Shown piece by piece: positions 51,866-60,920 of a DNA stretch of 64,000 bases. Numbering within the stretch: position 1 is the stretch's first letter; the number at the start of each line of letters is the position of its first letter. Source of the DNA: Bradyrhizobium sp. AUGA SZCCT0283 (GTDB lineage: Bacteria > Pseudomonadota > Alphaproteobacteria > Rhizobiales > Xanthobacteraceae); NCBI RefSeq assembly GCF_018130385.1, contig NZ_JAFCLU010000014.1, positions 62,001 to 126,000 on the forward strand, read 5' to 3'. A program made the translations under genes and the position numbers. The notes below the pieces were generated by a model. It ran no database searches, was not told the DNA's origin, and saw only the letters and a list, made by a program, of their open reading frames with translations.

Positions 51866-52745
51866 GCTCTTCACCCTTGCGCTTGTGCCGCGCGGATTCT
51901 TCCTCGACATAGTCGAGGTTCTGGTCGAACACGATTCGCTCCTGCCCTGAGAGTGCGATGAAGCGCTTTCCCCGCGTGCGGCCGACCAGCGTCAGCCCGA
52001 CTTGCCGCGCCAGTTCGACGCCCCAGGCGGTGAATCCCGAGCGTGAGACGAGAATGGGGATTCCCATCCGCACCGTCTTGATCACCATCTCCGAGGTGAG
52101 GCGCCCGGTGGTGTAGAGAATCTTGTCGGCGGGATCGACGCCGTGGCGATAGATCCAGCCGGCGATCTTGTCGACGGCGTTGTGGCGACCGACATCCTCG
52201 GTGTAGCACACCGGCGTGCCTTCCTTGCACAGCACGCAGCCGTGGATCGCACCGGCTTCCAGATAGAGCGAGGGCATGGTGTTGATCGCCTGCGTCATCT
52301 GGTAGAGCCAGGACGTGCGCAGTTCCGCTTTCGGCAGCGCGACGCTTTCGACCGCTTCGAGCAGGTCGCCGAACGCTGTGCCCTGGGCGCAGCCGGAGGT
52401 CTGCGTGCGCTTCTTCAGTTTTGCTTCAAAATTGGTGTGGTGCTGGGTGCGCACCACCACCACCTGAAGATCGTCGTCATATTCGACCTCGGTGACGACG
52501 TCGTCGTATTTCAGCATGTTCTGGTTCAGGAGATAGCCGAGCGCCAGATATTCCGGATAGTCGCCGATCGTCATCATGGTGACGATCTCCTGGGCGTTCA
52601 AATACAGCGTCAGCGGTCGTTCCACCGGCACCCGGATTTCGACCGCCGCGCCGGTCTGGTCGGTGCCGGCGACGCGCTCGGTCAGCCGCGGGTCCTCAGG
52701 ATTCGGCACGATCAGGGGGGCGGGGGCTTTGTCGATTTTCATCAT
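51855..52745 (-). CDS. fdhD: formate dehydrogenase accessory sulfurtransferase
   Basis: A 296-residue FdhD protein with characteristic blocks MTIGDYPEYLALGYLLNQNML, TGRLTSEMVIKTVRMGIPILVSRSG and YTEDVGRHNAVDKIAGW. The mobile Cys loop region reads TSGCAQGTAFGD, retaining one Cys where Escherichia coli has CxxC. FdhD transfers sulfur from IscS to the Mo centre of formate dehydrogenase. It is divergent from mobB and overlaps mobA. Confidence 0.94.
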   Translation of the reverse strand: MMKIDKAPAPLIVPNPEDPRLTERVAGTDQTGAAVEIRVPVERPLTLYLNAQEIVTMMTIGDYPEYLALGYLLNQNMLKYDDVVTEVEYDDDLQVVVVRTQHHTNFEAKLKKRTQTSGCAQGTAFGDLLEAVESVALPKAELRTSWLYQMTQAINTMPSLYLEAGAIHGCVLCKEGTPVCYTEDVGRHNAVDKIAGWIYRHGVDPADKILYTTGRLTSEMVIKTVRMGIPILVSRSGFTAWGVELARQVGLTLVGRTRGKRFIALSGQERIVFDQNLDYVEEESARHKRKGEERDE

Positions 52746-52820
52746 ATCCGCAGGTTAGCATGACATTGGCTTCCAGCCGATATAAAGCATTTCAGAGTAT
52801 GAACAATGCGCCCATACGCC

Positions 52821-52901
52821 GTCATTGCGAGCGAAGCGAAGCAATCCATAGTGCAGCGAAGGAAGCGTGGATTGCTTCGTCGCTTCGCTCCTCGCAATGA
52901 C
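52821..52901. repeat. palindromic REP-like element
   Basis: The left arm GTCATTGCGAGCGAAGCGAA continues as GCAATCCA (52821-52848) and is inverted at 52868-52901 as TGGATTGCTTCGTCGCTTCG then CTCCTCGCAATGAC. The second arm carries small insertions. It lies between the divergent fdhD and mobB genes. Elements of this core are scattered through Bradyrhizobium-type genomes. It extends the mobB frame artificially upstream and argues against that longer start. Confidence 0.8.
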
Positions 52902-52926
52902 GGTGGGGACGCCGCCGGAGTATGAG

Positions 52927-53454
52927 ATGAAAGTAATAGGCCTCGCGGGATGGAGCGGCGCCGGCAAGACCACCTTGCTGACGCGGGTGATCCCGCAATT
53001 GCAGAAACAGGGCCTGCGCGTTTCCGTCATCAAGCACGCCCATCATACCTTCGATGTCGACGTGCCCGGCAAGGATTCCTGGAAGCATCGCGAGGCCGGG
53101 GCGGCCGAAGTCCTGGTGTCGTCCAGCCAGCGCTGGGCCCTGATGCATGAGCTGCGCGGCGCCGCTGAACCGCGGCTGCCGGAACTGCTGGCGAAGATGT
53201 CGGCGGTCGATCTCGTCATCGTCGAGGGTTTCAAGCGCGAGCCGCACCGCAAGATCGAGGTCTATCGCGCCGCGAATGAAAAACCGCTGCTGTTCCCCGA
53301 CGATCCCGGCATCGTCGGAATTGCGACCGACACCGCGGTTGAAACCACGCTGCCGACAGCCCATCTCGACGATATCGAGGCGGTGGCGGCGATGATGCTG
53401 AAATCGGCGATCTCGCTCGAAGACGTGCTGGCGAAATGCGAAGCTGAGGGCTGA
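52927..53454 (+). CDS. mobB: molybdopterin-guanine dinucleotide biosynthesis protein B
   Basis: A 175-residue P-loop GTPase starting at ATG 52927 (MKVIGLAGWSGAGKTTLL), after the palindromic repeat. Walker A GWSGAGKT, then HAHHTFDVDVPGKDSWKHREAGA and VDLVIVEGFKREPHRKIEVYR match MobB. It helps MobA make MGD. It is 8 bp upstream of moeA. Confidence 0.95.
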   Translation: MKVIGLAGWSGAGKTTLLTRVIPQLQKQGLRVSVIKHAHHTFDVDVPGKDSWKHREAGAAEVLVSSSQRWALMHELRGAAEPRLPELLAKMSAVDLVIVEGFKREPHRKIEVYRAANEKPLLFPDDPGIVGIATDTAVETTLPTAHLDDIEAVAAMMLKSAISLEDVLAKCEAEG

Positions 53455-53462
53455 TCAGGCAC

Positions 53463-54719
53463 ATGGCGCAATTGTCCGACGATTGCTTTGCCTTCGGCGG
53501 GCCGATGATGTCGGTCGATGAGGCCGTGGGTCTCATTGCCGCCCGCGTGACGCCGGTCGTGGATGTCGAGACGGTCATGCTCGCCCGCGCCGATGGCCGC
53601 ATTCTCGCGCACGACATTTTGGCGCCGCTGCCGCTGCCGCCGTTCACCAATTCCGCCGTCGACGGCTATGCTGTTTCGAGCCGCGACCTGCCGCAGCAGG
53701 AAGAACAGGCATTTCCGGTGATCGGCCGCGTTCAGGCGGGCAGCTCCGCATCTGCGCCGCTCAAGCCGGGGCAGGCGATGCGCATCTTTACCGGTGCGCC
53801 GATGCCCGAAGGCGCCGATACCGTGTTCATGCAGGAAGATGTCCGCGTCGAAGGCGACAAGGTCGTACTTCCGGCAGGCCTCAAGCCTGGCGCCAATGTG
53901 CGGCCCGCGGGGGAAGACATTCCCTCAGGTCTTGCGGCGCTGCAGGCCGGCCAGCGGCTGCGGCCGCAGGATGTCGCGCTCGCCGCAGCCTTTGGCCTTA
54001 CGCAACTCGATGTCGCCAGGCGCATTCGCGTCGCGGTGTTCTCCACCGGCAACGAACTGGCCTCGCCAGGCGCAACGCGCGCCGCGGCGCAATTGTTCGA
54101 TTCCAACCGCTTCATGCTGATGGCGATGTTGTCGCGGCTTGGCTGCGAGGTCAGCGATCTCGGCATCCTCAGGGACGACCGCGCCGCGCTCGCGCGCGCC
54201 CTGCAGGAGGTGGCCGGCACGCACGACCTGATCCTCACCACCGGCGGCGTTTCGACCGGCGAGGAGGATCATGTCAAGGCGAGCGTTGAAAGCGTCGGCA
54301 GGCTGGTGCTGTGGCGGATGGCGATCAAGCCGGGACGCCCGGTCGCGATGGGAATCATCGGCGGCACCCCGTTCATCGGGTTGCCGGGCAATCCGGTGGC
54401 GAGTTTTGTGACCTTCGTCCACGTGGTGCGGCCGACTATTCTCGCGCTGTCGGGTGCGCGGCCGGAGCCGCTGCTGCCGATGCCGGTTCGCGCCGCCTTC
54501 AGCTACAAGAAGAAGATTGCCCGCCGCGAATATGTCCGCGTCACCCTGCGCAAGGGCGCGGATGGCGCGCTCGAAGCGGTGAAGTTTCCGCGTGAAGGCG
54601 CAGGGCTTCTGTCCTCGCTGGCGGACACCGACGGCCTGGTCGAGCTTGGTGAAGAAGTCACGCAGGTCACGCCCGGCCAGACGGTCGGATTCCTGTCCTA
54701 TCCAGGCCTGATCAATTGA
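53463..54719 (+). CDS. moeA: molybdopterin molybdotransferase (canonical MoeA)
   Basis: A 418-residue MoeA with all standard blocks: LPPFTNSAVDGYAV, PPG-rich middle, FSTGNELASPG, TTGGVSTGEEDHVK, MAIKPGRPVAMG, GLPGNPVASFVTF and a domain IV end (TDGLVELGEEVTQVTPGQTVGFLSY). It inserts molybdate into adenylated molybdopterin. It is the third MoeA-type gene in the window and the only one with normal catalytic motifs and no extra domain. Coupled with mobB upstream; the TusA-like gene follows at 42 bp. Confidence 0.94.
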   Translation: MAQLSDDCFAFGGPMMSVDEAVGLIAARVTPVVDVETVMLARADGRILAHDILAPLPLPPFTNSAVDGYAVSSRDLPQQEEQAFPVIGRVQAGSSASAPLKPGQAMRIFTGAPMPEGADTVFMQEDVRVEGDKVVLPAGLKPGANVRPAGEDIPSGLAALQAGQRLRPQDVALAAAFGLTQLDVARRIRVAVFSTGNELASPGATRAAAQLFDSNRFMLMAMLSRLGCEVSDLGILRDDRAALARALQEVAGTHDLILTTGGVSTGEEDHVKASVESVGRLVLWRMAIKPGRPVAMGIIGGTPFIGLPGNPVASFVTFVHVVRPTILALSGARPEPLLPMPVRAAFSYKKKIARREYVRVTLRKGADGALEAVKFPREGAGLLSSLADTDGLVELGEEVTQVTPGQTVGFLSYPGLIN

Positions 54720-54761
54720 TGTCCGTTGACGATGCGGGCTCGCTTCGCCATGGTCGGGCCC

Positions 54762-55013
54762 ATGACGACGACAAAACTCGATCTTGCCGGGCTGAAATGT
54801 CCGCTTCCGGCGTTGAAGACGCGCAAGGCGCTGAAGACGTTGCCGCCCGGCGACAGGCTGGAAGTGCTCTGCACCGATCCGCTGTCGGTGATCGACATTC
54901 CGAACCTCATTCGTGAGACCGGCGACAAGGTCGAAATCACCGAGCGCAGCCAGGGCCGCATCGTGTTTTTGATTGAAAAAGCAAATGGCTCGATAGAAAA
55001 GCCAAATGCCTGA
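54762..55013 (+). CDS. TusA-family sulfurtransferase
   Basis: An 83-residue TusA/SirA-like protein, starting at ATG 54762 (MTTTKLDLAGLKCPLPALKTRKAL) with the conserved CPxP motif (Cys13) and LCTDPLSVIDIPNLIRETGD. TusA proteins carry persulfide sulfur, including for Mo-cofactor and FdhD-linked formate dehydrogenase activation. Location after moeA supports a cofactor role. The upstream in-frame ATG at 54726 is less likely, since the extra residues are not family-like. Confidence 0.9.
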   Translation: MTTTKLDLAGLKCPLPALKTRKALKTLPPGDRLEVLCTDPLSVIDIPNLIRETGDKVEITERSQGRIVFLIEKANGSIEKPNA

Positions 55014-55108
55014 GCCGTTCGGGCGGGCACAACCCTCGCGCGTCAATTAGACGACTTCATTAGAACGCATGATTGCCGGGTGCGACAATCGGTCCTACAA
55101 ATTCCGGC

Positions 55109-56542
55109 ATGAACTTCCCGACATCGAAGGCGAGCGCAGCGGCATCCCCTGCCACGGCCAACGAGCCGGCGGCAAAACTCGGCAAACCGGCCGGCGGCCC
55201 CGAGTTCGGCGCGCTGGCGCAGGCCTCGATCCTGATCGTCGATGACGAGCCCGGGATGCGCAATTTCCTCGTGCGCACGCTGGGGCCGCGCTGCAAGCAT
55301 GTGGAGGAGGCGGCCGACACGGACGAAGCCTCGCGCCTGCTCGACAAGAGCCGGTTCGACGTCGTCATCCTCGACAACATCATGCCGGGCAAGAATGGCG
55401 TCGAGTGGCTGGCGGAGCAGCGGGCTGTCGGCTTCTTTGCCGACGCCATTCTCATCACGGCCTATGCCGATCTCGACACCGCCATTCAGGCGCTGCGCGC
55501 CGGCGCGGTCGACTTCGTGCTGAAACCGTTCCGCTCGAACCAGATATTGAACGCGGTGGCGCGTTGTCTCGACCGGGTCCGGCTGCAGCGCGAGAATTAC
55601 GTGCTGCGCTATGCGCTGCGCGCTTCCTCCGATCGCACGTTCCTGCGTGACAATCTGATCGGGACGTCGCCGGCGACCCGCAGCGTGCGCGAAACCATTG
55701 CCCGCGTCGCCCGCTTGCCGACATCGATCCTGCTCACCGGCGAATCCGGCACCGGCAAGGAAGTCGCCGCGCGCTCGATTCATTCGCTGTCCGACCGCGC
55801 CGACAAGCCGTTCGTGCCGGTGAACTGCGCAGCCATTCCGCCCGACATGATCGAGGCCGAACTGTTCGGCCACATCAAAGGAGCCTTCACCGGCGCAGAC
55901 AGCGGGCGTGAGGGCCTGTTCCTCTATGCGCATGGCGGCACGCTGTTCCTCGATGAAATCGGTGAACTGCCGCTGCCGATGCAGAGCAAGCTGTTGCGCG
56001 TTCTCGAGGACCGCCGCGTCCGTCCCGTCGGCTCCGAGCGTGAAGTGCCGGTCGACCTTCGCTTGATCTTTGCGACCAACGCCGATCTGCAGAAGGAAGT
56101 AGAGCGGGGACGCTTTCGAGCCGACCTCTACTACCGCCTGAACGTCATGCAGATTCATCTGCCGCTGCTGAAAGATCGCGGCGATGACGTGCAGGAACTC
56201 GCCACCATTTTCATGAGCAAGCTCTCGATGCAGCTCGGCATGCCGCCGGTTGCGATCGACAGCTCGGTCCGCGCCGCACTGGCGAGTTACGACTGGCCGG
56301 GCAATGTGCGGGAGTTGCGCAATCTGATCGAACGCACGCTGATCCTCGGCGCATTCCCGGACGATTTCGCCGGGCCGCGAAGCGATGGCCAGCCGGCCGC
56401 CGCTGACAGCCTGGCCGATCTGGAACGCCGGCACATCCTTTCTGTCCTGAAAGAGACCGGCGGCAACCGCGAGGAAGCCGCGCGCAGGCTTGGAATCTCG
56501 CGCAAGACCATCGACCGCAAATGCGCGCTTTGGAATGTCTGA
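55109..56542 (+). CDS. sigma-54-dependent response regulator (NtrC/DctD type)
   Basis: A 477-residue protein starting at ATG 55109. Residues 1-38 are an Ala/Pro-rich extension; 40-160 a receiver (Asp45, Asp46, Asp89 in VVILDN, Lys139 in LKPF); 180-410 an AAA+ domain with Walker A GESGTGKE at 211-218, the sigma-54 contact loop GAFTGAD at 258-264 and Walker B GTLFLDEIGELP. A Fis-type HTH ends it (GNREEAARRLGISRKTIDRK). The histidine kinase gene overlaps its end. A matching sigma-54 promoter lies downstream before the OFA transporter. Confidence 0.94.
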   Translation: MNFPTSKASAAASPATANEPAAKLGKPAGGPEFGALAQASILIVDDEPGMRNFLVRTLGPRCKHVEEAADTDEASRLLDKSRFDVVILDNIMPGKNGVEWLAEQRAVGFFADAILITAYADLDTAIQALRAGAVDFVLKPFRSNQILNAVARCLDRVRLQRENYVLRYALRASSDRTFLRDNLIGTSPATRSVRETIARVARLPTSILLTGESGTGKEVAARSIHSLSDRADKPFVPVNCAAIPPDMIEAELFGHIKGAFTGADSGREGLFLYAHGGTLFLDEIGELPLPMQSKLLRVLEDRRVRPVGSEREVPVDLRLIFATNADLQKEVERGRFRADLYYRLNVMQIHLPLLKDRGDDVQELATIFMSKLSMQLGMPPVAIDSSVRAALASYDWPGNVRELRNLIERTLILGAFPDDFAGPRSDGQPAAADSLADLERRHILSVLKETGGNREEAARRLGISRKTIDRKCALWNV

Positions 56543-58559
56543 GCGGGCAGGCAGCATGAACGAGCCGGCGCGCGGGCGCTCCGTTCGTTTCCGGCTGCTG
56601 GCGATCGCGCTGCTGCCCATGCTGGTCATCCTGCCGCTGCTGCTCGGGGTTGCCATCTATCGCTGGAATGCGAGGTTCGACGCCACCCTGATTTCGAAGG
56701 TGCATGGCGATCTCACCATCGCGCATCAATATCTGGCCCGCATTCTGGAAAAAACCGGCGTGCAGATCCGCGCGCTCGGCCTCTCCGCCCGCTTCCGCGA
56801 TGTGGAAGAGCACGATCCGCTGTCCGCCGTGGGCGACCTGCTCGAAACCTCCCGCAAGGAGATCGGTCTCGACTTTCTCTACCTGATGGACTCCAGCGGA
56901 AAGATCCTCGCCTCGTCGCCTGCGTTTCCGGGACAGCCAAAGGGCGACTGGCCGATCATCGCTTCGGCGTTGTCGGGGGCAGCCCCGTCAGCCGGCATCA
57001 ACATCTTCAGCAATGACGAGCTTGCGGCGATTTCGCCTGTTCTCGCCGAGCGTGCGCGTCTCGACCTGGTGCCGACGCCTAATGCCGTACCGACCGACCG
57101 CAGCACCGAAACGCACGGTATGGTCGTGCATGCGGCGAGCCGGGCGACGACCCCCGGGGGCGCGCCGGCTGTGCTGGTCGGGGGCATTCTGCTCAATCAG
57201 AATCTGGAGTTCATCGATACGATCAACGACCTCGTTTATCAGTCGGCCAGCCTGCCCGAGGGCAGCCAGGGAACGGCGACGCTGTTTCTGGACGACGTGC
57301 GGATTTCGACCAACGTCCGCCTGTTCGAGGGACGGCGCGCGCTGGGGACGCGGGTATCGGCAGTGGTCCGCTCTGCAGTGATGGGTGAGGGGCGCACCTG
57401 GCTCGACAGCGCGTTCGTGGTCAACGACTGGTACATTTCGGCCTACGAGCCGCTGGTCGACAGCTATGGCAAGCGCGTCGGCATGCTCTATGTCGGGTTT
57501 CTGCAGAAACCGTTCGACGACGCGAAGTTCGAGACGCTCCTGATCATCGCGCTCGCATTCATCGTGATCACGGCCGCAACCGTGCCGATCTTCCTGCGCT
57601 GGGCGCAATCGATATTCATGCCGCTCGAACGCGTCACGACGACGATCGGCGAAGTGGAGAGCGGCAACCTGTCGGCCCGTACCAAATTGCCGGCATCTAG
57701 CGACGAGATCGGCCGCGTGGCGTTTCACCTCGATACCCTTTTGGACCAGATCCAGGAGCGCGACCGCCGGTTGCGGGAGTGGAACGAGGAGTTGAATACG
57801 CGGGTGCGCGAGCGAACCAGGGATCTCGAACACGCCAATTTGAAGCTGGAGGCGACCACCAAGCAGCTCATCATGTCCGAGAAGCTCGCTGCGATCGGCG
57901 AAATTACTGCGGGCGTGGCGCATGAGATCAACAACCCGATCGCGGTGATGCAGGGTAATCTCGACGTCATCCGCAGCGTGATCGGCGACGAGGCCGACAA
58001 GGCCAAGGTCGAGTTCCGCCTGCTGGATCAGCAGATTCATCGCATCAGCCAGATCGTGACCAAGCTGCTGCAGTTTGCCCGGCCGGAAGAGTATGCCGGC
58101 TATGTCGAGCGTCATGCGCCCGGAAGCGTCGTGGCGGACTGCCTGCCGCTGGTGCAGCATCTCCTGAACAAGACGGAAATCCGGGTTGTGCGGGAAGACC
58201 GGGCGAGCCGCCTGGTCCTGATGAACCGCACGGAACTGCAGCAGGTCGTGATCAACCTGATCGTCAACGCGATCCATGCCATGCCTGATGGCGGTACGCT
58301 TGCGCTGCGGTCATTCGATGCCGAGCGAGACGGCAGCCCGGGCATCGTCATCGAGGTGACCGACACCGGCGTCGGCATGCCTGCGGATATGCTGGAGAAA
58401 GTGTTCGATCCTTTCTTCACGACGAAGCGCCGGGACGGAACCGGCCTTGGTCTTTCCATAAGTCAGACATTGATCAAGCGCCAGCGTGGCCAGATCACAG
58501 CGGAAAGCGAAATCGGTCGCGGGAGCACATTCCGCGTCTGGCTTCCAGAGGCCGACTGA
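56535..58559 (+). CDS. membrane sensor histidine kinase with periplasmic Cache-like domain
   Basis: A 674-residue kinase. TM1 is at about residues 22-45 and TM2 near 335-360 (TLLIIALAFIVITAATVPIFL); the periplasmic part between contains Cache-like blocks (FLYLMDSSGKILASS; WYISAYEPLVDSYGKRVGMLYVGF). HAMP, a coiled coil, H-box GVAHEINNPIAVMQGN, N-box VINLIVNAIHAM, and G boxes DTGVGMP and GTGLGLSISQTLI follow. ATG 56535 overlaps the regulator stop by 8 bp; ATG 56556 is an alternative. It probably senses a dicarboxylate-like anion such as oxalate or formate and phosphorylates the regulator. Confidence 0.92.
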   Translation: MSERAGSMNEPARGRSVRFRLLAIALLPMLVILPLLLGVAIYRWNARFDATLISKVHGDLTIAHQYLARILEKTGVQIRALGLSARFRDVEEHDPLSAVGDLLETSRKEIGLDFLYLMDSSGKILASSPAFPGQPKGDWPIIASALSGAAPSAGINIFSNDELAAISPVLAERARLDLVPTPNAVPTDRSTETHGMVVHAASRATTPGGAPAVLVGGILLNQNLEFIDTINDLVYQSASLPEGSQGTATLFLDDVRISTNVRLFEGRRALGTRVSAVVRSAVMGEGRTWLDSAFVVNDWYISAYEPLVDSYGKRVGMLYVGFLQKPFDDAKFETLLIIALAFIVITAATVPIFLRWAQSIFMPLERVTTTIGEVESGNLSARTKLPASSDEIGRVAFHLDTLLDQIQERDRRLREWNEELNTRVRERTRDLEHANLKLEATTKQLIMSEKLAAIGEITAGVAHEINNPIAVMQGNLDVIRSVIGDEADKAKVEFRLLDQQIHRISQIVTKLLQFARPEEYAGYVERHAPGSVVADCLPLVQHLLNKTEIRVVREDRASRLVLMNRTELQQVVINLIVNAIHAMPDGGTLALRSFDAERDGSPGIVIEVTDTGVGMPADMLEKVFDPFFTTKRRDGTGLGLSISQTLIKRQRGQITAESEIGRGSTFRVWLPEAD

Positions 58560-58570
58560 TCCCGACCGCC

Positions 58571-58600
58571 CGGACATTTTGTCCGGCAAAGTCCGGACAA
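58571..58600. promoter_or_regulatory. overlapping palindromes: probable upstream activator sites
   Basis: Two overlapping perfect inverted repeats share half sites: CGGACA-N3-TGTCCG (58571-58585) and TTGTCCGG-N6-CCGGACAA (58579-58600). They are centred about 97-108 bp before the predicted start at about 58686, the normal distance for sigma-54 enhancer sites. They are the best candidates for binding of the response regulator encoded just upstream. Confidence 0.7.
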
Positions 58601-58659
58601 TTTGTCTTGGGTTGCAGCGCGGTCACTCACAAGTCATTGATTTCCTGCATCGTGCGATT

Positions 58660-58674
58660 TGGCACATGGATTGC
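58660..58674 (+). promoter_or_regulatory. sigma-54 (-24/-12) promoter
   Basis: TGGCAC at 58660-58665, then five bases, then TTGC at 58671-58674, followed by T. This matches the sigma-54 consensus TGGCAC-N5-TTGC(A/T) without a mismatch. It faces the OFA transporter gene. Transcription should begin about 12 nt further on. Confidence 0.85.
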
Positions 58675-58969
58675 TCACTCCTCTTCAACAAGTTGAAGGG
58701 AGGAGCGAGGACCGGCGGTGCGCAGTCGAGGTGAGCTGTCGGCCGCGCATCTCATGCCGGCAAACTCTCACCTCAATTGGCCGGCATTGCTGCACGCATA
58801 ATCAAAACATCAGGGTGGTTGGGTTCTCGAATGCGCGTGGCGATCCCCGCGCGTTCCCGAACTGCATGGGACAGCAGGATGGGGCTGTTCCACTGCATGG
58901 CTGAAGACGACGGGATCGAAGACGGCAAAAAACGCCCAGTTCAAGAATGGGCTGCAGGGGAAAATAGCG

Positions 58970-60625
58970 ATGACAACAATCAGCAGCACCGGGAGCATCC
59001 CCGGTGCAGGAACGGGATTCCTTGACAAGGAGCGAACGATCGCGACAGCCGGCTTCAATCGCTGGCTGGTGCCGCCGGCGGCGCTTTGCATTCATCTCTG
59101 CATAGGCATGGCCTATGGCTTCAGCGTGTTCTGGCTGCCGCTGTCGCGCGCGCTCGGGTTGAGCGCGCCGAACGCATGCCCGGACATGTCGCTGGTGCAG
59201 GAACTCTTCACCACCACCTGCGACTGGAAGGTCGCCAGCATGGGCTGGATGTACACGCTGTTCTTCGTGCTGCTCGGCATTGCTGCGGCGGTGTGGGGCG
59301 GCTGGCTCGAGCGCGTCGGGCCCCGCAAGGCGGGCTTCGTTTCGGCGCTGTGCTGGTGCGGCGGCCTCTTCCTCGGCGCGATCGGCGTCTACACGCATCA
59401 GCTCTGGCTGTTGTGGCTGGGCTCAGGCGTGATCGGCGGCATCGGTCTTGGTCTCGGTTACATCTCGCCGGTGTCGACGCTGGTGAAATGGTTTCCGGAC
59501 CGCCGCGGCATGGCGACCGGCATGGCCATCATGGGCTTTGGCGGTGGCGCCATGATCGGCGCGCCGCTGGCGAATTTGCTGATGAACTATTTCAAGACCC
59601 CGACCTCGGTCGGCGTCTGGGAAACCTTCGTCGCAATGGGCGTGATCTATTTCGTGTTCATGATGATCGGCGCGTTCCGCTATCGCATTCCGCCGGCCGG
59701 CTGGCGGCCCGAAGGCTGGACTCCGCCGGAAAAAGCCAATGCGATGATCTCGCAGAACAACGTTCACTTGAACGATGCGCACAAGACGCCGCAGTTCTGG
59801 CTGATCTGGTGGGTGCTCTGCCTCAACGTGTCGGCGGGTATCGGCGTGATCGGCATGGCTTCGCCGATGCTGCAGGAAATCTTCGCAGGCAAGCTGATCG
59901 GATTGCCCGACGTCGGCTTCAACCAGCTTGACGCGACGCAGAAGGCGACGATTGCCGGCATCGCGGCCGGCTTCGCCGGACTGCTCTCGCTGTTCAACAT
60001 CGGCGGCCGCTTCTTCTGGGCGTCGCTGTCGGACAAGATCGGCCGCAAGAACACCTATTATACGTTCTTCATCCTCGGCATCGCGCTCTACGCGCTGGCG
60101 CCGACCTTCGCCGCAATGGGCTCGAAGCTTTTGTTCGTGCTCGGCTTCGGCATCATCCTGTCGATGTATGGCGGCGGCTTCGCCACGGTGCCGGCCTATC
60201 TCGCCGACATGTTCGGCACCCAGTTCGTCGGCGCCATCCACGGCCGGCTGCTGACGGCCTGGTCGACGGCCGGTATCATCGGTCCCGTGGTCGTGAACTA
60301 TATTCGCGAGTTCCAGCTTGCCGCCGGCGTGCCGCGCGACCAGCTCTACAACACCACGATGTACATCCTGTGCGCTATGCTGATCGCGGGCCTGATCTGC
60401 AACTACCTGATCAAGCCGGTCGATAAAAAATGGCACATGAGCGATGCCGAGGTCGCCAAGCTGCAGGCGGCGACGGCGAGCGCGGGGGCATCGGGTCCGT
60501 CCGGTTCCTACGGCATCGGGTTCGGCGGGCTCGACGCCAAGGCCGCGCTGTTCTGGGCCTTCGTCGGCATTCCGCTCGCCTGGGGCGTGTGGAAGACGCT
60601 GGAAAGCGCCGTCAAGATACTCTGA
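58970..60625 (+). CDS. OFA-family major facilitator (oxalate/formate antiporter-like)
   Basis: A 551-residue transporter with 12 predicted TM helices and a 100-residue extension at the C-terminus that adds a further hydrophobic helix (ALFWAFVGIPLAWGVW). MFS motifs: GWLERVGPRKAGF (between TM2 and 3) and SLSDKIGRKNTYYTFF (between TM8 and 9). GLGLGYISPVSTLVKWFPDRRGMATGMAIMGFGGGAMIGAP is a clear OFA block. Members exchange oxalate and formate or carry other monocarboxylates. Downstream formate dehydrogenase genes favour formate or oxalate. Regulated by the sigma-54 promoter upstream. Confidence 0.9.
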   Translation: MTTISSTGSIPGAGTGFLDKERTIATAGFNRWLVPPAALCIHLCIGMAYGFSVFWLPLSRALGLSAPNACPDMSLVQELFTTTCDWKVASMGWMYTLFFVLLGIAAAVWGGWLERVGPRKAGFVSALCWCGGLFLGAIGVYTHQLWLLWLGSGVIGGIGLGLGYISPVSTLVKWFPDRRGMATGMAIMGFGGGAMIGAPLANLLMNYFKTPTSVGVWETFVAMGVIYFVFMMIGAFRYRIPPAGWRPEGWTPPEKANAMISQNNVHLNDAHKTPQFWLIWWVLCLNVSAGIGVIGMASPMLQEIFAGKLIGLPDVGFNQLDATQKATIAGIAAGFAGLLSLFNIGGRFFWASLSDKIGRKNTYYTFFILGIALYALAPTFAAMGSKLLFVLGFGIILSMYGGGFATVPAYLADMFGTQFVGAIHGRLLTAWSTAGIIGPVVVNYIREFQLAAGVPRDQLYNTTMYILCAMLIAGLICNYLIKPVDKKWHMSDAEVAKLQAATASAGASGPSGSYGIGFGGLDAKAALFWAFVGIPLAWGVWKTLESAVKIL

Positions 60626-60920
60626 GCGAAGGACGCCGCGGGACCGCCAGCCAGCATATCCCGCGGCGTCTTCCAACGCAGATTTCGCGCAGCGATCGAT
60701 GCGTCTTCGCAATCGCAGCATGGGATGGCTTTATTGATCTTGCGATCATTTCGCTGTCTCATCCTGCCGTCAGACAGGCGGCACGGGGCGAGGATTTGCC
60801 GCGGGCGCTCAACCGCGCCAGCCGCTTAAATGCCTATCAAGACGCCACAATTCGCTTGGCATCTGGCATACCAGAGATTAGAGTCGATCTAATTCAGGCT
60901 CAGAGAACGAGACGCCATCA

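Larger units (their letters stand above)
58560..58969. other. 410-bp control region of the OFA transporter gene
   Basis: Contains overlapping palindromes (58571-58600), a sigma-54 promoter (58660-58674) and a predicted leader of about 285 nt from the start site near 58686 to ATG 58970. The leader has no ORF I trust. GCAGGGGAAA lies about 6-15 nt before the start codon. Confidence 0.6.

Noticed and set aside
52867..52926. upstream extension of the mobB frame
   Set aside because: The extra 20 codons are encoded by the palindromic repeat arm; the family N-terminus begins at ATG 52927.
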